Assembly (NCBI GenBank): GCA_004794655.1
Contig: SMMW01000576.1
Span: 1,625,501-1,689,500 of the forward strand
Source of the DNA: Marisa cornuarietis
Lineage: Eukaryota; Mollusca; Gastropoda; Architaenioglossa; Ampullariidae
Reading direction: 5' to 3'
DNA: 64,000 nt
Made by a program: the position numbers and the translations under genes. How positions within the stretch are numbered: the stretch's first letter is position 1; each line of letters opens with the position of its first letter. The notes under the pieces were generated by a model. It was given only the letters and a program-made list of their open reading frames with translations. It had not been told where the DNA came from and did no database searches. This document shows positions 50,494 to 62,341 of the stretch, piece after piece.

Positions 50494-50501
50494 TGACGTC
50501 A
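50494..50501 (-). promoter_or_regulatory. Full CRE upstream of the candidate super-short exon
   Basis: A perfect TGACGTCA palindrome lies about 195 bp upstream of the candidate ATG at 50299-50301. A nuclear-receptor-like half site (TGACCTTGC on the minus strand, ~50465-50473) and an E-box (50443-50448) lie between them. The regulatory role is inferred. Confidence 0.35.
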
Positions 50502-50917
50502 TAAGCATTGCCTTATGTATGGCCCCTACCGTTTAATCAAGGCTTTCCCTCGCGAGGATGTCTTATCTCGACACTATCTAAAGAAAGACGGATAGACTTT
50601 ACGATTAGCATGTTCAAGCTTAACCCTTAGAAGGAAAAGCAAGTCAGTTGGTGAGTTGGGCATAAATGATGGATATCGACGTTCTCACTCATCTCAGAGC
50701 ATAATGTCCGGTTGCAAAACGATCTTCTATTTAATCTTTGTTCTTTGTTTCCCACACTACCTACAAGGACGAGTGGCAAAGAGCAGTGTTGCGCAAGTCT
50801 TGACGAGGGTTTAGAGATGTCATCAACGGTCTAATCTGGAAGAGAAGGTAGCTATGCACTCATTCCTTACGGCCATTAACTTTATAATCATGGATGCCGA
50901 AATCACGGGCAACTAAC

Positions 50918-51030
50918 CTTGCTGGACGCCATGTCGGAGACAGAGCGATGTGTTTGTATCGTCTCCAGCTGCTCCATGCACCAGTCCAGCTCCTCCAGGG
51001 TTTCCATTGCCAGCTTCATGTAGGCCTCGT
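50918..51030 (-). CDS. PDE4: PDE4 exon: start of UCR2
   Basis: This 113 bp exon is entered in phase 1 after ATGTTTCAG and left in phase 0 at AGCAAG|GTTAGT. It encodes (D)[20 protein letters not shown] and then [17 protein letters not shown]. It aligns with vertebrate [21 protein letters not shown] and dunce EEAYTRLATDTIEELDWCLD, the first helix of UCR2. The donor has T at +3 (GTTAGT), slightly off consensus. A second AG, 4 bp into the exon (CGAG|GCC), could serve as an alternative acceptor dropping Asp-Glu. This matters for how the exon joins to the upstream linker exon. Confidence 0.96.
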
Positions 51031-51162
51031 CTGAAACATAGCACCAGTAGACGTCAATGAAATGGACGATGATAGTCACAACAATTCACCCATAACCCTT
51101 GGGTTAATCTTGCTCGACATCGCTTTGCACTCTCCTCACCAAACCTTCACACCTCACCTCAA

Positions 51163-51187
51163 CCACACACACACACACACACACACG
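51163..51187. repeat. CA microsatellite
   Basis: About 12 CA units, about 130 bp upstream in the transcribed sense of the UCR2 exon acceptor. Confidence 0.85.
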
Positions 51188-51812
51188 TACGATAGAATCC
51201 CCTCACAGTCGTACAAATTATCCAACTGTAGCGTGTTTTTCGCAGATATAACCAGACGTGGAACATTAGGATTGGCTAATTGCTAAACAACTGTTTGTAT
51301 GTTTGTTTGTAGAAAACGGACGCATACAGCGAGCAATACAATGCAGTATCTGCCACAGAACACTTAGCTTGTGATGTTTATCACTAGTCAGGAAGTGTCA
51401 CTGCCTCTTTGACAGGACGTAAAAGGTTTTTTCTTCTCTTTTGTCATGTTATCATGCCATTCTGTCATCGTCATTTTTCCGCGCTTTTACATTTCAGCGA
51501 AGAGTAATGTCCTGATCCTTCTCCGCAAGGTCCTCCAGCAGTGGACACTCTGTTGGGGGGGGGAAGCGAAATATGACCGAAGAACTCCCAGTGCACAAAG
51601 TTCGCAGTTACCTCCCCACTAACGTAACTAGCTCTAAGCTAAAGGCGTGATCATGAGTCATGCTCGTACATAAAAACAATGGAGAAAAGAGAGAAAAAGA
51701 GAGGAAAAAAATAAAGAAAGCAATACTAAAAATTCAGAAAGGAACAACAAATTAAAAAGCAAGAAAGAAAAAGCAAACTCGCGGGGAGGGGTGCAAGAAG
51801 TCGCTAGTTAGA

Positions 51813-51985
51813 GGTTGATGTTTTACATTGATTTAGCAGCTTAAGCTATAATTATAAAAGCGGGCTAGACCTGCCCTGTAGTACACGTCACCTCCAGTAT
51901 TCACGGGAAGCGAGATCCGAACCCACAGTCTTATTGGTGACGTGGTGTACTTCGCATGGCTAGCAAGTCACGCACGCACCGGACT
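51813..51985 (-). mobile_element. Diverged tRNA-derived SINE sharing the same 3' tail
   Basis: On the minus strand a B-box-like sequence (TGTGGGTTCGGATC, ~51909-51922) follows an A-box-like segment (CTAGCCATGCGAAG). The element ends in TGTAAAACATCAACCTC, which matches the GTAAAACACCAA end of the SINE at 32971-33157. The middle does not align, so this looks like a different subfamily with a shared 3' end, a pattern known when several SINEs are mobilised by one LINE. Confidence 0.45.
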
Positions 51986-53371
51986 TTCGGCTAGTTCTTT
52001 ACGGATCATCGACATCAATCACTAAATCACTGACGTCAATGCTAAAAACAGCCATGCATGAAAACACTAGTTGAGCCAACCAGTAACTCTAGCTATTTCG
52101 TCATCCACGCCGACGTATTTGTTTCATAAGCAGCTAACGCTTGTCTGGAAGAATGAGACCAGGGCCACCGAGAGCCAGAACGAGCCCCGGGGCAGACGAC
52201 CTGTTTGGGCCCCTTGTAACTGTACTCGTTATTTTCCCAACATATGTTTACAATTACAGCGCCAGGGGCGGGCGCCTATACTCTTAGGTCACAGAGTGGC
52301 CACACATCAGAAACATACCTACCTCTTCACTGTCAATGCCGACTTGCTTGCAGGTCCCCCTACCCCGAATGGCTCATAAATCCAGTAATCCACGAACGTT
52401 CTTCTAGACGGTTCATTCGCGATCGATCCTCGGTGTCCACCAACCCTCTGACTCCAAGCGCGTCCAGTGAGAATAGAAAGTTTGAGATTCAGTGCTCGTG
52501 CGACGCGTGCGGGAACGACAACCTGTAGCGTCACGGGAATTTGCGCCCTACATCATCACATCCACAAAAGCCAACCAATCGCTTTCTCAAAACGGGTAGG
52601 CTTAGAGGCTCGCCGTTCTCGTTGCCGCACACGTCTCCCTACGCGTCGTGGATCTCAAACTCTCTAATATGATCTTCCCACCCCAGGTTCGCTACCCCGA
52701 CGGCCCGCCTACATTAGGCCTGGAAATAGTATGCTGCAGATTTGAAACTCAACATCTCTGTGTAGTGCTTGGGTGTTTGTTCCTCAGACCATTCTTTAAA
52801 AGAAAAAGAAAAGGAAAAGAATAAAAAAAAATCCTCTGACCAAGGCCGGGCCCCCTTCACAGCCGCAGGCCCGGGTACAGCATCCACCCCTTTCGCCAGC
52901 CCTGAATGAGACTAAATAATTAAGAAGTATGTTGATCATCCCATGCCCATAACAACCATCCAGAGGCACAGGCTTTCAAATATTGTCATTTGAACCCAGC
53001 GACAGGGACACTATGTAGTAGGTACGGTTTCTCAGGCACGGCCGCGATTTCAATATAGTGAATATAGCTATTGTTGTGGATTTTTCTTTTATCTTTAATG
53101 ATACATGGTTAATAAAATGAGTGCTATGAATCAATATGATCATTGATGACTGTTATGTATATTAATAAATAGTACGCATCAGCAATTTGTATAATTAATA
53201 TTTTATCGTCATTCATTAGTGTTTACTACTAACTGCAAGCTTCAAGTGACAAACGGCGATACGAAATTTACTTCATACTTTTAGAATTATATGACTTGTA
53301 AAGATACACTATTAATTGTTTATCTATTTTCAATTTGTGTAGAATCATGTCTGTATATAATGAATCATATA

Positions 53372-53422
53372 TATGTATGACACACACACACACATACATA
53401 TAATTATATATATATATAAAAC
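53372..53422. repeat. CA/TA compound microsatellite
   Basis: A CACACA run passes into CATACATATA and a TATATA run. It is intronic. Confidence 0.8.
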
Positions 53423-54061
53423 AACCGATTGTGTCAAAAAGACTGTAGAACTAAACACTGACAACCTTGTCGTTTTTACCCCCTCACTTTATTTGTTCTT
53501 TGAAGCTAGCCGCAGTCTGTCTTTGCCAGTATGACACAAGGACAGGGTCGCTACCAGGTATGTCCGTGTTTTCCAAGCAAACAAACTTTTTCTCTTCGCT
53601 TTCCGCTGCGCTGCAAGGCGTCTCACAGAGTGTTGACAAAATTCTCGCTCATTTCCTCGTCTCCGCCCTCTGTCCTTTGATTTAGCACACGCACAGCCAC
53701 GGAAGGCGCGAGCTGTCAGGGCGTGTACCCCGTCACTTTCAATGAAAATTCAGCTCTGCTGAGTCGTCGTCATCATCTTCCCCACTCACCCCCTCCAATC
53801 CGACTTCTCTCTCTTTGCCATCTTCTTTCTCTCCCCCTCACCCGAAACTCTTTGCCCCCTCCCCCTCTCTTGTGCCTTGACTACAAATCTCGCCTGGATT
53901 CCTTTACACTGAGTTGGCTATCACACCCAAGACAGCAATACTCTATCCGCTCTGTAATATTAAAACTCTAAAATGCACAGCTATAAAAACGAATAGCAGG
54001 AAAAACGCGATTTAAAAAAATACTTAACAACAGAGAGCATGGATAGTAACGACTGGCTATA

Positions 54062-54346
54062 GGATCCGTATTCATGAAGCGAGGGTAACGTCGTTGCCCA
54101 GGGGTAAAATGGGGATTTCAAGGAAAAACTTTGTCTCCGTCATTAGGATGCACTGTTGAAGCCTCGCTGAGATTGCTTTATGTTTCTTTAACCCAGGAAA
54201 TCTTTGGCACTGGTTGATAATTACGGCCTCAGGTGTAAAGCAGTCTTCACAGAGTGTGGACGCCGCATTATAAAGACAAGAGACAAGACACTTAACCTTG
54301 ATTAGCCCGGGACAACAACTTACCCAAGCTTCATGAATACGGGTCC
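54062..54346. mobile_element. 285 bp MITE with ~45 bp inverted ends
   Basis: The left end (54062-54107) and the reverse complement of the right end (54302-54346) align along about 45 bases with roughly ten mismatches. The common part is CCGTATTCATGAAGC followed by GGGTAA. The interior has no transposase. No unambiguous target duplication is visible, so the superfamily cannot be stated. A minus-strand open frame (54072-54500) crosses the element and is not considered a gene. Confidence 0.7.
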
Positions 54347-55393
54347 TGCCAGGTAGCCGTATGAGTTGAAAGTTAACGCTGAGTTGCTTCTTGGCGGCTG
54401 AGTTCTGCTGCACAAGGGCTTCACACATGTAATTACGAACGCCGTTATGCCGTGCATACAAAACAGGGCTGCCGTCTGTAAACATGCCTATATATGGCAC
54501 GATTTTGCGGCAAGTGCTAGAAACTTATCATAACTGTTGGCAGGTACAATGTATTTAATCTACAATTCATCTTTTCAAGACTTAATGCACGTTATTGTTT
54601 GCCAGACAATATTCCACTCGCGAGGTGCGTTAAAATTGTTGATGTCAGATAACAGCGCATGAATCACTATGCATGACAAAATGTAGGGTTTCGGATGAAC
54701 CGCGCTGCAAACCAAAATACGGATTCGATGCAACAGCTTATCTTTAAAAAATCGGTCGACGCTATTCTGAATATAGCAGCTGCAAGTTTACAATCCTCAT
54801 CGTGGTACTCGCTTGTCCAACATCGTCTGTCCGTACGCAGTTGTCGATTCTTCTTTGACAGTTATTAACTTGGCTTCATATCAGGGATGGTTAATGAAAA
54901 TGCTTTTAAGAGATATCCAACGTCGAAGGACGTGTCAGCGCTTTATCACGATTGCTGTTGTGTTTAAACAAGGGTCCTTTTGTCTAATCAGAATGCCTCG
55001 AACAAGGTTACGAGGTTTGTATCTCTGTAAAGCTCCAGGTAACAACCTCCATCCCGCTCCGAAACAATCCGCTAACTGGTGTTTGGGAATCACCTGCGCG
55101 AGATAGTCCCACCGTACTGATGGTGGGAGTAAAAAAATTCTAGCAAGCTGTTGGAGGAGGGAGGGGAGACGCCGACTGATAAAGGAACGTCACGTCTATC
55201 CCTTGAGACAGATCCGCGGCTCGCCTACCTTCTCTGAGCTCTGTCGTCACAAACTCCAAGGCGGCGGCTTTGACATACATTGGTCCTTATCACTTGACGT
55301 CAATGAAAGACGTACGGTCCGCCGTCAACATTGTCTCCTATCGACTTGTATCTCAAGATGGGTGGCCGTTAAGCCTGTCTGGCTGATCTCAGT

Positions 55394-55420
55394 CTCTCTC
55401 TTTCTCTCTCTCTCTCTCAC
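55394..55420. repeat. CT microsatellite
   Basis: About 12 CT units with one interruption lie in the 12.6 kb intron. Confidence 0.8.
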
Positions 55421-57290
55421 AAACACACGCCACACATACACTGCTGCCACATCGACCTCGGAGTGTTTGTCGCAGCATCACTAACAGTGCATCCTTGTCA
55501 ATGCACGATCCGACTTGCTCCATCGAACCCCACTGATCAGGCCATGAACACGCCAACCCTTTGGGTTCCTAAAAGGACCCCCCACCTTCTACTGCGCCAC
55601 GCCTGGCAACATTCGTTTTTGCGTCACACCTTTCATGGTCTTGCAACTCGAATTATTTTGGATTTTTCTTAAATAGTTTGTTTGCGGTTTTTTTTTAATT
55701 TTCTGTTTAGTCGGCATGATGCAAGATGCATCAAGTCAAAATGAAAGCGTGGGCGGAGGGGACTAGCAGTTGATCGAAGAAAATAAAAAATATCCCCCCC
55801 ATCGATCGTGCCAGTATATGTGCGCCACCGCGAAACCAACGTATCGGCCGAGGTCGACGAAACCTCCCCTTGACCCCGCACAGCCTACGCTCGATCGCGT
55901 GAAGCAAAATCGAACTTCGTTCTGGACAAGCTGCAGTTTCTCGCGGAAAACCCCACGTTCGCTAACTGAAGAATTATGGAGGGACATGAACGCAGGAGTT
56001 TCGGGGTGGGGGTGGGGGTGGAGATAATTTGTAGCGTGATTTTTTTTACAAAATGAAGAAACAGTGTGATCCACATAGAAATGACAAGAGTGCACGTGCC
56101 ATATGGTGCACTCATAAATACCTAGATAACACGCACCACCTCAAAAGTACACACAGCACAGAAAACAAACAAGAGTACATGACTATCCCGTTAAGTACTA
56201 TAAGCTGAAATGTAAACGATATTACGAAAGTCGTATATTCTTCTAAGGCATAGTCTTGTTGAACTGATTTTTTTCCGGCGTAAGCAGGACATCCCGTAAG
56301 CCAAGTATTCTGGAGACGGGGGAGGGGGGGATGAGAAAGATAGTTTCTCTCTTGCTGAGTTGGTGAGTAAAGAAACGGATATTTTGATGAGCTCGCAAGT
56401 TGAGAAGTAAGGAGCTTGGTGAGCTGGTGAGTGGAGCAAGGGAGAACCTCGCCAAGTTTGTTGACTTGTTTTCTATTCCCGCGCATTTCATGAAGAGCTC
56501 ATTGTTTCCTAGGTCTTGACTGATGGCCCGTAAATATTTTTTTCTGCTCAAGGCGATAAATGTGGACTAATGATTTGCCCACTGAAAATAAAGACGTAAA
56601 CACCGGTAATACAGGCCAGTACACAGTGCACCAACGCTATGTAATCCCACCAGTTCAGATTGCACGACTGGCGCTGGAAGGAATACAAACTACTTAAGTC
56701 ACACAAACTTGCACGAATGCACGCACGCGCACACATACACAAAACACACAGATGCACACCGACAGCATGCGCGCACCTTCGTAGGCCTAAAGCTAAAAAT
56801 TATGATTTTGAGCAAATACATTTATTAAAGGAAACGAGAAACATCAGTAGAGACTATCAACTTTACAAATTAGGAATGAATTGAATTATAGCGAACACTT
56901 TGCATAAGAAGACCACCTCCAACGATGAAGGAGGGAAGCAAGAGTTAACTACAAGGACAGAGAGAAGCGGAGCGGGGGGGGGGAGAGAGAGGGTGGGTAG
57001 ATGAAAGGCATGCATGTTCTGAAGACTCTGTCGTGTACAGTGGACAGGTACACGCAAGCATCTCCATGAGTCATCGTGAATAACAGAGCGTCTCTGTCCC
57101 CTTCCCACCTACCCCCCCCTCCCCTTCAACTTCTCCGTCACACACTCAGCGTGACTGACCGCCTGCAAGCTGCTTGACGAGGAGGCAAATTCCAGCTTTG
57201 AACGATTTTTCATCGAGGGGGTTGGGAACAGGGGTAGAGGAAGAATGTTCAACCTCCTTTGCAGTTGGATACCCCTCTTCCCCCAAAACA

Positions 57291-57309
57291 AACACACACA
57301 CACACACAC
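57291..57309. repeat. CA microsatellite
   Basis: About nine CA units. It is intronic. Confidence 0.8.
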
Positions 57310-58846
57310 TTCCTAGTAACATCCAACCTCCGCCTCTCAGTCAAGGTCTGGGCGAAGCAAGCAGCAAGGCAGGTCTCATCTCGACCCACAAAACCGAGAT
57401 TCACGTGTCTGACAACGGGACCAAGGAGGCGGAGCTAAGACAGAGCTAGAGAACCACGTACACACTTGACCAAGGATAAGGTCTTTTCTGAAGCATCAAC
57501 TTTTATGACTTTTTAAGATGGTTAAGAGGGTTGACGGAAAAGTTTATCATTACGAAGTACCACACACACAAAAAAAAAATCATCTTAAATTATGTTTATA
57601 GTTTGCAGCTGTGTTGTCCACTCCGCAGCTCCTGCAAAACGGGTGGAAAGGGGAGCAGGACAAAATTATACCATGGAGGTCAACATTTTGTATACACAAA
57701 TTATTTCTTGCAATATGTCCAAAAATTATATCATAAATTTGAAAAATATAAAACTATTCATTCTCTCTTCTTCTTCAATTATTTATTGTGATATGATCCG
57801 TCCACAACTGTGGTACCTCGGGGCTTCCTGATGCTGTGTTCCGTGTATGAGATCTAAGGGTGCGAACATCCATGTCTACACCTGTTTGCGTCTTGAGGTA
57901 ACTGCTCTTATACCGAACCGTAGCTACCTCTGAGGTAAGCGGACCTTTGGTCTGCAGCTGTCGTCCTAGGTTCTCGCCATACCCCCCCACCCCCCACACA
58001 CTCGCAGCCCTCCTCCCCCCCCAACTTATGCGACTTTGAAGCCACATGCAGCGCTTGGGGCCAGCGCCAGCGACCAAAATTGCCTAACAGCTGCACCTTT
58101 CTGCACGCAAAAAAAGACAAGCCCTTTTCTCCCCCCCCCCAAATTAACGAAACCCTGCTGCACTGTCAGGTACTTGCCGAATGTTCTTTTTCGGGAATGC
58201 GAGGTCGTGGTAATGTTTTTATTTACCTCCGCACTCGGCGTCAGTGCACCAGCGCTGAGCGCTTCAATTAGGAAAATCAATTTGAAGAAATTACTATTTT
58301 TAAAACAATAGTTGTCTAAAACTTCAGGCACAGAGCAAGAGGGCAACCGCAGGTGAAAGTGAAGGGGAAAGAAAAAGTGAGATTTCCAAAACGATTTCTA
58401 AAAGAGTTTTATAAATAGCTAGTCAAAACAGAGACATAAAATTTGAAGGCCTCCAAAAACCTGTGGCCTCGATGGCAGCTGATCAGTTTAAAGGGCTCGC
58501 GTTTTTCCCCTTGCATTTTTCTTAAATCGTGTTAAGCTGTTGGTGTCCCCTTTCTCGTCTCTCCCCCACCCCCAGACACATCGTCACTACATCTACGAAA
58601 ATTTGAAAAACATTACGGATATGCAGGTTATTGTTACTTCAGTATCCGACAACGCATCAGAATCTGATACATCGAAAAAAGAAATAAAATAAAAACGCAT
58701 ATCAGAACTACACACTTTAAACGTCTATAAATCTGTTATAATGGTGTTATTATAATTTTTATATGTTTGGTATAATCATTGATTCCTACGCTGTTGGAAG
58801 CACAGTAAAGGCTCTGTTAGAATGACATTCTATGAGCTGAACGACA

Positions 58847-59165
58847 GAGCTACAGTCATTATGAAGATAGTGTGTCACAGAGCTACAGTCGTTATTATTA
58901 GGACAGCGCGTCACAGAGCTAGAGCTGTTATTATTAAGATAGTGCGTCAGAGAGCTACAGTCGTCATTATTAGGACAGCGCGTCACAGCTACAGTCGTCA
59001 TAAGTAAGACAGCGCGTCACAGCTACAGTCGTCATTAGTAAGACAGCGCGTCAGAGATCTACATCTACAGTCAGTATTAAGATAGTGCCACAGAGTTACA
59101 GTCGTCATTATTAAGACAGTGTATCACAGAGTTACAATCGTCATTGACAGCGCGAAAGACCAGAC
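58847..59165. repeat. 36 bp minisatellite, about nine imperfect copies
   Basis: The unit is close to CACAGAGCTACAGTCG followed by TTATTATTAGGACAGCGCGT. Several copies lack three bases (AGA), giving 33 bp units. Because most unit lengths are multiples of three, both strands stay open in some frames across part of the array (for example 58822-59007 and 58786-59001), but there is no other sign of coding. Confidence 0.85.
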
Positions 59166-60102
59166 AATCAAAACTGGCGCAGCGCTGTAGATCTAGCTCT
59201 AACCAAGACCGTTAAATCTCACTACAGAGACGACAGAGACAGAATTAGGCAAAGTTTGGGATGTAGTCCATTATTTTTAATGCTTTCCTTTCCGCTCCGT
59301 AAGTCAATATTTCCAGGAAGATCTTACAAAAGCAGATACGGAAGAATTGTTTTAAGTCCCTCTCTCTATTTTCTTTCTATCCTTACTGTAAAAAAGGGGG
59401 AAAAAAGGAAACAAACAAGGAAAAAATAATGAGTGTGCTCCAGCAGCGAAATGAGTATTTTCGGCACCAGAAACCGCAACAGGTAACTAGTCATCACCAG
59501 TTAAAATACTTGATTAATTTGTAGAAGACAGATTATAACGGAGATAAAATGAGTAAGCCGACAACTAACTATAAACTCTAGTGATCTATTCAAAAATAAA
59601 GAACAATCAAATATTGAAGAGTATATTAGCACCATAGAAGTGAAAATTGTAATAAAATACTCTTGCTGAGCCATTTCTTTTCGGTACGCTGCTGGTGTCT
59701 TTAAAATCTCATTACACGTTCAATACACGTTGAGAAAATGTTGATATTTCGAACTAAATTCAGCACTGGAACTAGCGAAATCGTTACAAATGGTCGTAAA
59801 CACACTTGAAACTTAAGTTTGCACCAAACACCAGAAAACTTTTCCGATTCCTCTCGATTATGTAAATAAATGCATTAAATGTACAAAGTCATTAAGGAGT
59901 GAATTTCTCCGATGTCGAGAAATATTCAGCACAACAGAGAAAGCGATTGCTTGTCCCAAGATTAAAATTCATCAGATGAGAGACCTGTCAGCACTGCTTC
60001 AATACCCGTGTGTGGGGTCGGTTTTTTTTTTAAATCACTGGGTGCGCAGGTTGTGCACGAAGAAGAAAAAAGCCCATGGATGGATCTCTCTTTCTCTCTG
60101 CC

Positions 60103-60124
60103 CTTTGTGTGTGTGTGTGTGTGA
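60103..60124. repeat. GT microsatellite
   Basis: About ten GT units followed by GAGTGAGC-type repeats. A compound CT/CA/GC run lies nearby at 60508-60600. Confidence 0.8.
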
Positions 60125-62320
60125 GTGAGCGAGTGAGTGAGAAAGAGAAAATACGTTTTAATGAATACTGAGGAAAGGAAGAAAAAGAGCCCTTACAAAA
60201 CTGAATGTGAATTCAATAAGAAGATCGCGTTGAGAAAAGGAGTTTGGGATGAAGAGGAGGGGCTAGTGGGTGGGATGGGGTGGAGGGAGCAGAAAAACCT
60301 GCTGCGTGCTGAAGGCAGGGGAGTCAGCAGGTATTGCCTGACTAGAGTACAACCTCCAGTGCGAATCTCGCTGCTGAGTCACTCTTCTTAGGAATCTGAG
60401 GGACAGTAGGACCTTCGCGTCACCCACTGCCAGTGACTTTACAACAGCTTGAATGATGTTCCTGACACTTGTACCAAACCCCCAGCATCCTGCAGTCCTT
60501 CTCTCCCGCCTCTCTCTCTCTCTCACACACATACACTCGTTCTCAATCTCTCTCTCTCGCGCGCGCGCGTGCATGCACGAAAACACACACACACGCGCGT
60601 AACAGAGAGAAGGGGTCTTCAAAGTACACGTCAACAAACTCCTGCCTAAAACATTAATTGTTGTTTAAATACTCATCGTTACATGCGTTGGTCACTAACT
60701 GTTCTGTACAACATTGTCGACAGGGTTATAGCCCTTTACAGCCCTCCCCTCCCCACCAATGTCACTCCCGCCATCTGTACCTAAACTCTGTGAGTCTGCC
60801 GACTGTTCCGCAAAGACCGACATTCTATTTTGGCAAGTCAAGCAAATACCACACGCGTGTAACAGAATGGAACCGGAGGCTCGGCTTCACAGATGCACGA
60901 GATCTTGGCAAAAGACTAGGTCTCCCACAGCACTAGGATTTCCAGTGCAAGACTACTCACTACGGAGGAAGTGGTGCTGGTGTCATGTGCTCCGAAATCC
61001 CACTTTGCCAAATGAAATCCCTCTCTATTATGCAAGTGCGTCATAGTTATATAAATATATAATTAGGGCTGAGTCGTGTGCCATATTAAAATCGCGTATA
61101 AACTTTGACAAAGGTGTCTTCTCCCTAGAAACTGGGCCTAAAAGCCCTTAATACTGTGCACGTGCACGATTTCAAATATAAGTAGCATATCACTTACGAT
61201 ATTGTGGAATGTTCTTAAAGTTTTTTTTATTCAGTTTACTGTAACAGGCATCTAACTATGACGCATGCACATTATAGAGGCGGATTTCTGAGGCAGTGGG
61301 GGTTTCTGAGCACGTGACGCCGGCAGCGTCCTTCCTGTAGACTATTAATTTTCTGTTAATAATGTCTGCCCGACTACAACCTCGAGGTCAGTTCTGGCCA
61401 CCAATGATGTCTGAACCTAGTGCAGGAGGATTGGCGATCAACGTCGATTTCACATTTCGTTGTTTGTTTGTTTTTATTTATTTTTGTTTGTTTGTTTTCT
61501 AGTTTTCTTGCATACTGATGCCAAAAGTAGGACCGTTTGTGAGCAGCGAGTTTCGATGCCACAGGCTCAGGCAAATCAAGAACTTACACTTCGAACACCG
61601 ATGAAGACAAACACAGCTCGTGATCGATCGGCTCTTAATTTCGAACGAACCTTAGCCTGTCTAAGATAGAGTTCAGGCCAAATCTAATGACTAGATAAAG
61701 ACAGTTTTACGTCGATGATGTGCAACGTGATCACAGGAAGGTGAGAAGAACGCAAGAAGCCCTGATAACCGCGAACCCTTCCCCCAACTGCCACTCCCCC
61801 CACATCTATAACTAACGACTACACAACGCTCGTCGTATTCGTAAAAATGCGTGATGCACAGCACAGCAACAACAGCAGCAGCAGCACTCTCCACGTCACG
61901 TGTGACCGTATCTACTGCTTTACATACGTCAGCCAGATACCCAGCGCAGACGACAATCAGCTGCCCGCGATAAGTAGTGCCGAGAAAAACTGGGGGGTAC
62001 GTGCCCTCCTCCCTTCCTCCAGCGGCGAATAATCAAAGTCGTCCCGTGGGATAATGGTGTTGTGGTGTGGAAGGTGTGACTGACAGAACATCTGCCTCAG
62101 CCAGTTTGTCACAAACATGAAGTCAGATCTACGTCCTACCGGTGCTCTGGATGAAGTAATATAAAAGAATTTTTTTGGTCTCGAAAAAACTCCAGTTTCT
62201 CATCTCAAATAATTTACTGTCAATATCGATGTCAACGTCTTTATTTTAAAATCGCTTTAAAATTGTTCTTTCACTCTATGTCTCTGTGTGTACATGTATT
62301 AATGTGCATGACGCATGTTC

Positions 62321-62341
62321 TGTGTGTGTGTGTGTGTGTGC
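62321..62341. repeat. GT microsatellite
   Basis: About ten GT units. It is intronic. A short AT run occurs at about 63450-63463. Confidence 0.8.

Larger units (their letters stand above)
47417..50917 (-). other. PDE4 intron (3.5 kb) inside UCR2
   Basis: This GT-AG intron contains a GAT-rich triplet tract (49578-49670), full CREs at 49995-50002 and 50494-50501, and the candidate super-short first exon at 50143-50301. A low-complexity A/C-rich stretch (48590-48790) has two direct copies of AAAGTAGACCACC (48671-48683 and 48690-48702). Confidence 0.75.

Noticed and set aside
52319..52535. CpG-rich stretch with a minus-strand donor as a first exon of a UCR2-only form
   Set aside because: The donor is good, but the open frame leaves in phase 2, while the UCR2 exon needs phase 1. 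The other frames have stops and no ATG. It remains possible only as a non-coding exon.
54072..54500. 142-codon minus-strand open frame over the MITE
   Set aside because: It runs through the inverted end and the interior of the MITE, with no transposase motif; treated as chance.
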